From positions 1-5,166 of the forward strand of contig CAUBMI010000100.1 in assembly GCA_958436995.1 (NCBI GenBank): DNA of 5,166 nucleotides, given 5' to 3'. The number at the start of each line of letters is the position of its first letter. The first letter of the stretch is position 1. A program made the translations under genes and the position numbers. This DNA is from an uncultured Collinsella sp. Lineage in GTDB: Bacteria > Actinomycetota > Coriobacteriia > Coriobacteriales > Coriobacteriaceae. Shown in pieces: positions 1-5,166 of the stretch. Below the pieces are notes generated by a model. It was not told where the DNA came from, ran no database searches, and saw only the letters and a list, made by a program, of their open reading frames with translations.

Positions 1-821
1 ATGAGGAGCGGACACTTGCCGATGCCATCGTGAGCGAAGGCGAGCTGGCGCTCGACCGCGCCCGCGCCATGGAGGCCCGCGAGGAGGCGGCGGTGCTCGC
101 CAAAAACGAACAGCTGCGCGCCGACCTGCTGCGCTCCATCTCGCACGATCTGCGCACACCGCTTACCAGTATTTCGGGTAATGCCGACGTGCTGCTCGAC
201 CAGGGCTCGACCGGCACCGCCGTGCTCGATGCCCAGACGCGCCGCGGCCTGCTTCTATCCATTCGCTCGGATGCGCTGTGGCTCAACGCCACCGTCGAGA
301 ACCTGCTCGCCATCACCAAGCTCGAGGGTGGCGGTATGCGCCTGTCGACCACGCTCGAGCTCATGGACGATATCGTCGAGGAGGCGCTGCGCCACGTGAA
401 CCCTGCCGTGCGCGAGCACGACCTTAAGGTGGTGGCGTGCGATGAGCCGGCGCTCGTCAACGTCGATGCACGCCTGATGGTGCAGCTGGTGGTCAATCTG
501 GTGAACAACGCCATCACCTATACGCCTGCGGGTTCGCATATCGTAATCTCGATTGGCGTCCATGATGGATGTGTGGCGTGCTCGGTGGCCGATGACGGCC
601 CGGGCATTGCGCCCGAGGACCGCGAGCGCATCTTTGAGTCGTTCTACACCGCCAACCATGGTCTGGCCGATAGCCAGCGCAGCGTGGGTCTGGGGCTTTC
701 GCTTTGCCGCTCCATTGCGCTGGCACATGGCGGTAGCATAGGGGTTGCCGCGGCGGCCCCGCACGGCTCGGTCTTTACGATTGAGCTTCCCGCCGCCGAC
801 GTTTCGTTTGATAAGGAGTAG
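1..821 (+). CDS. kdpD: KdpD-type sensor histidine kinase, C-terminal part (5' end outside window)
   Basis: This is the catalytic end of a membrane sensor kinase that autophosphorylates on His and passes the phosphate to the response regulator encoded next. The reading frame is open from position 3, so the gene begins upstream; the GTG at 30 is an internal Val codon with no ribosome site. In order: a charged helical linker (about 30-125); an H-box SHDLRTPLTSISGN with the phospho-acceptor His codon at 144-146; an N-box with Asn-Asn at 504-509; a G1 box DDGPG around 591-605; an F-box IFESF at 630-644; and a G2 box GLGLS at 687-701. The H-box and the phrase 'LLRSISHDLRTPLT' are typical of KdpD and related DUF4118 kinases. 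The sensory domains (KdpD, USP, four membrane helices, GAF) expected upstream are not visible, so the KdpD name rests on the C-terminus and on the KdpE-like partner. It ends 4 nt before kdpE and is surely co-transcribed with it. Confidence 0.82.
   Translation, partial: EERTLADAIVSEGELALDRARAMEAREEAAVLAKNEQLRADLLRSISHDLRTPLTSISGNADVLLDQGSTGTAVLDAQTRRGLLLSIRSDALWLNATVENLLAITKLEGGGMRLSTTLELMDDIVEEALRHVNPAVREHDLKVVACDEPALVNVDARLMVQLVVNLVNNAITYTPAGSHIVISIGVHDGCVACSVADDGPGIAPEDRERIFESFYTANHGLADSQRSVGLGLSLCRSIALAHGGSIGVAAAAPHGSVFTIELPAADVSFDKE
813..818 (+). promoter_or_regulatory. Shine-Dalgarno site fixing the kdpE start
   Basis: AAGGAG lies inside the last codons of the kinase gene, 7 nt before the GTG at 826. 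It selects this GTG over in-frame starts further upstream (745) and the GTG at 841. The kdpD stop (819-821) sits between the site and the start, which suggests translational coupling. Confidence 0.8.
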
Positions 822-825
822 CGCT

Positions 826-1539
826 GTGCCGAACTCTGCCGTGAAACCGCTCATCTTGGTCGTTGAGGACGATCCCGCCGTCCGCAACCTTATCGTCGCC
901 GCGCTCGAGGCGCACGGTTTGCGCCATATGGCTGTGGAGACCGCCCACGCCGCCATCGCCGCCGCTTCGTCGCAGGCGCCGAGCATTGTGCTGCTCGATC
1001 TGGGCCTGCCCGATATGGACGGCGTCAAGGTGGTGGAGTCGGTGCGCGCGTGGTCGGGCATGCCGATCATCGTGGTTTCGGCGCGCAGCGAGGACGCGGA
1101 CAAGATCCGAGCGCTCGATGCCGGCGCCGATGACTACCTGACTAAGCCGTTTTCGGTCGAGGAGCTGCTCGCGCGCATTCGCACCACGCTCAGGCGCCTT
1201 TCGTATGCGCAGGCGGGCGGTGTTGTCTCCGAGGGCTCGTTCGATACCGGCGAGTTGCATATCGATTTTGATGCCGGCATCGCCACGATGGATGGCGAGG
1301 AACTGCATCTGACGCCGATCGAGTACAAGCTCTTGTGCCTGCTGGCACACAACGCCGACAAGGTGCTGACGCACCAGTTTATCTTGCACGAGATCTGGGG
1401 TACGGCGACCAAGAGCGACCTGGCGAGCCTGCGCGTCTTTATGGGCACGTTGCGTAAGAAGATCGAGTCCGACCCCGCGCATCCGCGTTACATCCAGACC
1501 CATGTAGGCATTGGCTACCGCCTAGTCACCCAAGGCTAG
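826..1539 (+). CDS. kdpE: KdpE-type OmpR/PhoB-family response regulator
   Basis: A 237-residue DNA-binding response regulator, the usual length for this family. The receiver domain (about residues 8-122) shows the acidic pocket E14-D15-D16, phospho-acceptor D58 in LLDLGLPDMDG (codon 997-999), S85 and K107 in the TKPF motif. The C-terminal winged helix (about 138-235) matches E. coli KdpE closely: HLTPIEYKLL (161-170), NADKVLT, WG at 191-192, then LR..MG.LRKKIE.DPA.PR and GIGYR (228-232). In E. coli, phosphorylated KdpE activates kdpFABC for high-affinity K+ uptake when K+ is low or turgor falls. Here it follows the kinase by 4 nt, so the pair is a normal kinase-regulator operon. The GTG start at 826 is chosen for its good ribosome site. 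No kdpFABC genes lie downstream, so the target genes must be upstream or elsewhere. The exact regulon is inferred by family only. Confidence 0.85.
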   Translation: MPNSAVKPLILVVEDDPAVRNLIVAALEAHGLRHMAVETAHAAIAAASSQAPSIVLLDLGLPDMDGVKVVESVRAWSGMPIIVVSARSEDADKIRALDAGADDYLTKPFSVEELLARIRTTLRRLSYAQAGGVVSEGSFDTGELHIDFDAGIATMDGEELHLTPIEYKLLCLLAHNADKVLTHQFILHEIWGTATKSDLASLRVFMGTLRKKIESDPAHPRYIQTHVGIGYRLVTQG

Positions 1540-1563
1540 ATCGCCAACCACCATCCCAATATG

Positions 1564-1630
1564 AGTTGCGGTGAAATACGGTCTAAATTTGCCTAATTCC
1601 AGGCAAAACAGTCCGTATTCCACCGCAACT
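1564..1630. repeat. 67-nt imperfect palindrome in the convergent kdpE/rlmKL spacer
   Basis: Arms 1564-1594 and 1601-1630 flank a 6-nt centre (AATTCC). The outer 10 bp pair perfectly (AGTTGCGGTG with CACCGCAACT). After one A.C mismatch come 7 more pairs (1575-1581 with 1613-1619), a T.T mismatch, 2 pairs, a 3x2 internal loop, and a closing 7-bp stem TTTGCCT/AGGCAAA: about 26 pairs in all. It lies 24 nt after the kdpE stop and 3 nt from the rlmKL stop, so it could terminate both transcripts. However, the sequence after it on the + strand is only weakly T-rich (TTGTTATC), and on the - strand there is no T run. It is longer than a typical intrinsic terminator, and a dispersed REP/MITE-like repeat is an equal possibility. 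Confidence 0.75.
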
Positions 1631-1633
1631 TTG

Positions 1634-4201
1634 TTATCTGCCCTTAGGCTTGCTGGCGTAGAACTTCTTCTTTTTGGGCTTGCCGGCGGGGGAGGGTTTG
1701 CCGGCAAAGTTGGACTTGCCGTTGCCGGCCTGCGCGTGCGCGGGTACTGCCGCACGGGGCTTGCGGGCCTCGGGGTTGCGCAGCTCCTCGGTTCGCTCGG
1801 CAATTTCCTCGGCGCTAAAGCCGACCTCGGCCATGGCGTCCTCGATGGGCAGGCGGCGCACGATATAGCAATGGTGCACCTTCTGGTTGCGTGCGAAGTC
1901 CTCGGGGATGGTCTGCGCCGTTATGTCCTGTAGCACCACGCCCGCGCGTGCGAGCTTGCGTGTCTCGGGGCGGAAGCCTCGCAGGTTGCAGCTAAAGATG
2001 GCATGGCCGCCCTGTGCGAGCAGGCGCGATACGCCGGCCAACAGCTCAACATGGTCGCGCTGGACATCCCAGGTGCGGCGGCCCATCTTGGACGAGTTCG
2101 AGAACGTGGGCGGGTCGACAAAAATCAGGTCCCAGCGGTTGCGCGTCTGGCGCTGGTCGCGAATCCAGGCGAGCGCGTCGTCGCGCACAAAGTGATGCTG
2201 CGGACCCACAAAGCCGTTCTGACGCATGTTGCGCTCGGCCCAGTCCAGATAGGTGTTGGAGAGGTCAACCGTCACGGTCTCCTCGACGCCGCCGTCTGCC
2301 GCATAGCAGGTGGCGGTACCGGTGTAGGCGAACAGGTTGAGGAAGCGGCGCGCCTGCTTGGCGTGCTCGCGCACCAGGTTGCGGGTGACGCGGTGGTCCA
2401 AGAAGATGCCGACGTCCAGGTAGTTGTCAAAGTTGACGGCAAAGGTGAGGCCGCCCTCCTCGATGAGCGGCAGGCGACGGCGCGCGATATTGGCGCGCTC
2501 GCCCGAGCCGCCCTTGCCGGCGCCCTGCTTGCCGTACTGCGAGCCGCCACGCGAACGCATGCGGGCCTTGGCGTGCACGTGCTCGGCCGGAACATCCAGG
2601 ATGCGCGGCGCGATGGCCAAGATGTCGAGCATGCGGGCCTGGGCCAGCGCCGGGTCGATGGTCTTTGGTGCGGCGTATTCGGCGATGACGAGCCAGCGGC
2701 CCGGCGTCTGCGGGCAACCCTCGTACAGGTCGATGGCGGCAGAGTAGTCGGGCAGGTCGGCATCGTAAACGCGGTAGCAGCTCACGCCCTCGCGACGTGC
2801 CCACTTGCGACGCAGGCGGGCGTTCTTGCGCAGGCGGTTGGCGAACTGCTCGGACTCGGGGATGAGCACGGGCAGCGGCTTGCCGTCGCCCAGATCGAGC
2901 GTGGCGGCGGGTTCGGGCATGGGGGTGCTGGCGGCTTCATCGTTGACTTCGTTGGCATCCGCAATCTCGGCCTCGGCATCCGCACCGGTCGCAGCCTCAA
3001 ACGCTGCGGCGGCGTGGTCGAGCGAGGGCCAGACTTCGACGGTCGTCTCTTCGTTGTTGGGCATGACGGCGATCGAGCACTCGGGCTCGGTGTGGAGCGC
3101 GCGGGCCAGCAATCCGTCGTGGGTGAGCGCGGCGACCGGTGCCGAAGCGAGTTCGGGCGCGCGGCGCAGCTCGCCGACCAGCGTCATGGCGTCGTGCATG
3201 AGCGAAAGCGGTGTCTCGGTCGTATCCGCGACCACGGCGGCGCCGGCGACAGCGCCCGCGTGGTCCAGTACGGTGGCGGACTTGGCGGCGCAAAAATCGA
3301 CAAAGCGCTTGTAGCCGGCACATTTAACCATGCGCTCAGCGGTCTTACGGGCGGCGGGGTCAACATCCACGGCCACGATGCGCGCCTGGCGCTCGCGCGC
3401 TGCCGCCTCGCGCTCGCGCGCCTCGGCAAGCAGCTGCTCCCACAGGGCGGCATCGTGCAGCTGCCAGCCCTCAAAGCCCCAGCGCTCGCGTGCGGCGCCC
3501 GGGGCGCGGTCGGTCAGAATGTTCACGGCCTCCAGCAGCAGACCGCCGCCGGCGCACGAGGCATCGATCAGCGTGGGAAGGGCTTCGTTCTCGTAATCGT
3601 CGGCCGTCAGCTCGCGCTCGCATAGTGCGGTCCAGCCGACCTGCGCCAGCACCAGGGCGGCGTAGTCGGGGCGCAGCACGTGCGCGCCCTCGCCGGCGCG
3701 GGTCGCTGCGGGCGGTAGGCGTTTGAACAGCGGGTCGCCCGAAAGGTCCAGGCTGATGCTCGCGCGGCGCTGACGCAGCGAAAGCAGCAGGTGAACATCG
3801 GGATCGGCGGCGTCGACATCGGCGCGACGGCCCGTGGTCTCGGCCAGACGGTCGCACAGCGCGTCCTTGGCGCGCAGGGCCGAGAAGCGCGTGTTGCGCA
3901 ACTGCTCGGTCACGCCGCGGGCGGTAATGGCGATGGTGGCGCCGGGGCGGACGATGCTCTCCCAGGCGATGTCGTAAACGCTATCGTACAGTTCATCGGC
4001 ATCCTGCGCCTCAAAGCGCCCGAGCACCGCGAACACGCGGCTCGCCAGGCGCGACCACAGACAGGCGCGGTAGCCTTCTTCGAGCTCGCCCTCAAACGTA
4101 GCGCGGCCTTTCAGGCGGCGGACATGCGAAAGCCCGAGGCGTTTAAGCTCATCGGCGAGTGCGGACTCAAAGCCCTCGGGGCAGCTTGCGTAAAATTCCA
4201 T
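1634..4201 (-). CDS. rlmL: RlmKL-type fused 23S rRNA methyltransferase (RlmL half probably degenerate)
   Basis: An 855-residue cytoplasmic fusion resembling E. coli RlmKL (about 700 residues), which makes m2G2445 with its N-terminal half and m7G2069 with its C-terminal half in 23S rRNA. The N-terminus (FYASCPEGFESALADEL, then a THUMP region to about 155) and the block TDRAPG..R.RWGF.GW..HD (230-250) clearly match RlmL. The RlmL SAM motif DPMCGSGT is DASCAGGG here (213-220), and the catalytic NPPYG is replaced by DTTETP (326-331), so m2G activity is doubtful. The RlmK half is intact: FANRLRKN (453-460), YLD.G.FLDHR (594-604), SAM motif NLFAYTGTA (622-630), VDPPTFSNSSKM (695-706) and FSCNLRGF (736-743). 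An acidic Ala/Glu linker (about 394-447) and a basic tail (about 785-855, with KPKKKK) are extra. The start ATG (4199-4201) has AGAGAGG 6 nt upstream. It is convergent with kdpE and divergent from the phosphatase gene. Confidence 0.88.
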   Translation of the reverse strand: MEFYASCPEGFESALADELKRLGLSHVRRLKGRATFEGELEEGYRACLWSRLASRVFAVLGRFEAQDADELYDSVYDIAWESIVRPGATIAITARGVTEQLRNTRFSALRAKDALCDRLAETTGRRADVDAADPDVHLLLSLRQRRASISLDLSGDPLFKRLPPAATRAGEGAHVLRPDYAALVLAQVGWTALCERELTADDYENEALPTLIDASCAGGGLLLEAVNILTDRAPGAARERWGFEGWQLHDAALWEQLLAEAREREAAARERQARIVAVDVDPAARKTAERMVKCAGYKRFVDFCAAKSATVLDHAGAVAGAAVVADTTETPLSLMHDAMTLVGELRRAPELASAPVAALTHDGLLARALHTEPECSIAVMPNNEETTVEVWPSLDHAAAAFEAATGADAEAEIADANEVNDEAASTPMPEPAATLDLGDGKPLPVLIPESEQFANRLRKNARLRRKWARREGVSCYRVYDADLPDYSAAIDLYEGCPQTPGRWLVIAEYAAPKTIDPALAQARMLDILAIAPRILDVPAEHVHAKARMRSRGGSQYGKQGAGKGGSGERANIARRRLPLIEEGGLTFAVNFDNYLDVGIFLDHRVTRNLVREHAKQARRFLNLFAYTGTATCYAADGGVEETVTVDLSNTYLDWAERNMRQNGFVGPQHHFVRDDALAWIRDQRQTRNRWDLIFVDPPTFSNSSKMGRRTWDVQRDHVELLAGVSRLLAQGGHAIFSCNLRGFRPETRKLARAGVVLQDITAQTIPEDFARNQKVHHCYIVRRLPIEDAMAEVGFSAEEIAERTEELRNPEARKPRAAVPAHAQAGNGKSNFAGKPSPAGKPKKKKFYASKPKGR

Positions 4202-4207
4202 GGGTGA

Positions 4208-4214
4208 CCTCTCT
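4208..4214 (-). promoter_or_regulatory. Shine-Dalgarno site of rlmKL
   Basis: On the minus strand AGAGAGG stands 6 nt before the ATG at 4201-4199. This supports the chosen start, which also matches the N-terminus expected of RlmL proteins. Confidence 0.7.
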
Positions 4215-4228
4215 GGTTGCGTCGCTCC

Positions 4229-4234
4229 ATTATA
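4229..4234 (-). promoter_or_regulatory. Candidate -10 box for rlmKL
   Basis: The minus strand reads TATAAT exactly, about 27 nt upstream of the rlmKL ATG, which would give a leader of about 20 nt that includes the ribosome site. No convincing -35 hexamer is seen at 16-18 nt spacing (the sequence there is AAGGGC-like), so the call rests on the -10 box and its position. Confidence 0.45.
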
Positions 4235-4238
4235 TGAT
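4233..4238 (+). promoter_or_regulatory. Candidate -10 box for the HAD phosphatase gene
   Basis: TATGAT differs from the consensus at one base and would start transcription near 4245. That is downstream of the in-frame ATG at 4241, which agrees with translation starting at 4277. No good -35 is visible. It overlaps the opposing TATAAT box. Confidence 0.35.
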
Positions 4239-4263
4239 GGATGCTTCGTTTGCCCTTATCCTC

Positions 4264-4270
4264 GAAAGGA
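4264..4270 (+). promoter_or_regulatory. Shine-Dalgarno site fixing the HAD gene start
   Basis: GAAAGGA ends 6 nt before the ATG at 4277. It favours that start over the ATG at 4241, which would add 12 residues ahead of the conserved N-terminus and has no upstream ribosome site. Confidence 0.75.
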
Positions 4271-4276
4271 ACCCAT

Positions 4277-5104
4277 ATGATTGATGCGTGCCCCGATCCC
4301 GCCGTACTCTTTTTTGACGTGGACGGCACGCTGACGTCGTTCGATCCCGACGATATGACCGATAAGGACTTCAATGCAATCCATCCGTCGAAGGCCGTTG
4401 TCGATGCATTTGGTCGCCTGCGCAATGCGGGTCACCAGGCATTTATCTGCACGGGTCGCCCCTTGTGGCTGATTGCCGATGGCCTGCGCGCGCTGAACCC
4501 GGCGGGTATCGTTGCCATGGCGGGGGCCACGCTCGAGGTCGAGGGCCGCGTGGCACACGAGGACTGCTTTGACGAGGACATTGTTGAGGAGCTCGCGCGT
4601 CGCATTACTGTGGCGGGCGGCGAGGCGTTGTTCGAGACGAACGGTGCCACCTATTCACTTGAGCCAGTTGGTGTCGAACAGTCATTTCTGCTAGGCGCCG
4701 GCGTGGTGCATGGCGTTGATCAGATGCGTGTCGATGGCCGCTTGCGCGTGGGCAAGGTGTGCATTAACGCGTGCAACCTGGCTCGCGTAGCCAACGACGA
4801 CGGCTTTATCGATCGCGAGTTTGAGCTGTGCAACACCGGTGGTCAGAATCGCGAACTGAGCCCCAAGGGCATCGACAAGGGCGTGGGCGTGGCGCGAGCG
4901 CTGGCATATCTGGGCCGCGAGGGAAATGCGCGCACCTTTGGCTTTGGCGATTCGGGCAACGACCTGGGCATGCTCGCTGCCGTCGAGACGGCTGTCGCCA
5001 TGGGCAACGCCATGCCCGAGGTCAAGACGGTCGCCGACTACGTGACCGACGATGTCGCACACGACGGCACCGTCACAGCGATGCAGCATTTTGGGTTGAT
5101 TTAA
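4277..5104 (+). CDS. Cof-type HAD-IIB family phosphatase
   Basis: A 275-residue cytoplasmic haloacid-dehalogenase-superfamily hydrolase. Members use Mg2+ and an Asp nucleophile to dephosphorylate small molecules such as sugar phosphates, FMN/PLP or thiamin intermediates. Motif I is FFDVDGTLT with nucleophile D14 and acid/base D16 (codons 4316-4318 and 4322-4324). Motif II is CTGRP with T59. Motif III is the Lys in SPKGIDKG (most likely K201). Motif IV is GFGDSGNDLGML with D225 and D229. All catalytic residues are therefore present. The stretch between motifs II and III (about residues 83-185) is the size of a C2B cap, which places it in the Cof/YbiV/YidA-like subfamily. The cap determines the substrate, and I cannot predict it. 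The start is chosen for its ribosome site. The gene ends with tandem TAA stops (5102-5107), is followed at once by a terminator, and is probably monocistronic, divergent from rlmKL. Confidence 0.88.
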   Translation: MIDACPDPAVLFFDVDGTLTSFDPDDMTDKDFNAIHPSKAVVDAFGRLRNAGHQAFICTGRPLWLIADGLRALNPAGIVAMAGATLEVEGRVAHEDCFDEDIVEELARRITVAGGEALFETNGATYSLEPVGVEQSFLLGAGVVHGVDQMRVDGRLRVGKVCINACNLARVANDDGFIDREFELCNTGGQNRELSPKGIDKGVGVARALAYLGREGNARTFGFGDSGNDLGMLAAVETAVAMGNAMPEVKTVADYVTDDVAHDGTVTAMQHFGLI

Positions 5105-5105
5105 T

Positions 5106-5146
5106 AAATGACCGGGTCGCCCGCAGTGGGGGCGACCCGGCCATTT
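5106..5146 (+). terminator. Intrinsic terminator after the HAD phosphatase gene
   Basis: A perfect 11-bp GC-rich stem, CCGGGTCGCCC (5112-5122) with GGGCGACCCGG (5130-5140), closes a 7-nt loop. After one mismatch, AAATG (5106-5110) pairs with CATTT (5142-5146), giving an A-tract/T-tract outer stem. A further TTTT follows at 5153-5156. The symmetry would let it act in both directions. Confidence 0.85.
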
Positions 5147-5166
5147 GAGCTATTTTGCAATATAGA

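Noticed and set aside
30..32. GTG as the start of a short soluble histidine kinase
   Set aside because: The frame stays open upstream to position 3, there is no ribosome site ahead of it, and the protein would begin within the linker helix. The gene is cut by the window edge instead.
255..1103. 282-codon open frame on the - strand under kdpD/kdpE
   Set aside because: It lies opposite two genes with full catalytic motifs. The translation resembles no family and there is no good ribosome site.
775..1503. 242-codon open frame on the - strand under kdpE
   Set aside because: Same reason: a codon-bias shadow of kdpE, whose motifs are complete on the + strand.
1571..1933. 120-codon + strand frame starting inside the palindrome
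   Set aside because: It runs antisense into the 3' end of rlmKL, encodes a low-complexity Gly/Leu sequence and has no ribosome site.
2003..3625. 540-codon open frame on the + strand opposite rlmKL
   Set aside because: It is antisense to a well-matched conserved protein, its translation is Gly/Val/Arg-rich without recognisable motifs, and GC-rich codon bias creates such shadow frames.
4241..4276. Upstream ATG start for the HAD phosphatase
   Set aside because: It lacks a ribosome site and would lie upstream of the expected transcription start. The ATG at 4277 has GAAAGGA at ideal spacing.

Overview
The window (about 5.2 kb, GC-rich, dense coding, short spacers) looks like an ordinary chromosomal segment of a high-GC Gram-positive bacterium. 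The protein style, the strong Shine-Dalgarno sites and the KdpD type suggest the class Coriobacteriia (a Collinsella-like gut actinobacterium). That assignment is inference from recognition; no rRNA or other taxonomic marker is present.

Layout. (1) Positions 1-821 (+) hold the C-terminal part of a KdpD-type sensor histidine kinase cut by the window edge. It is followed after 4 nt by its response regulator, KdpE (826-1539, +). Together they form a two-component system of the kind that controls high-affinity potassium uptake (KdpFABC); the transporter genes are not in the window. (2) Positions 1540-1633 are a short convergent spacer dominated by a 67-nt imperfect palindrome (1564-1630). (3) Positions 1634-4201 (-) hold one long gene for an RlmKL-type fused 23S rRNA methyltransferase. 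Its C-terminal RlmK half has all expected motifs. Its N-terminal RlmL half has lost the NPPY catalytic motif and has an altered SAM-binding loop. It also carries an acidic linker and a Lys-rich tail absent from the E. coli protein. (4) Positions 4202-4276 are a divergent promoter region in which the two candidate -10 boxes overlap inside a 14-bp near-palindrome. (5) Positions 4277-5104 (+) hold a Cof-type HAD-IIB phosphatase, followed by a strong GC-rich hairpin terminator (5106-5146).

The three units (potassium-type signalling, rRNA modification, sugar-phosphate or cofactor phosphatase) have no evident functional link beyond adjacency. I see no phage, CRISPR, IS or defence genes. The observations most worth following up are the apparently degenerate RlmL domain and the long palindrome between the convergent genes.
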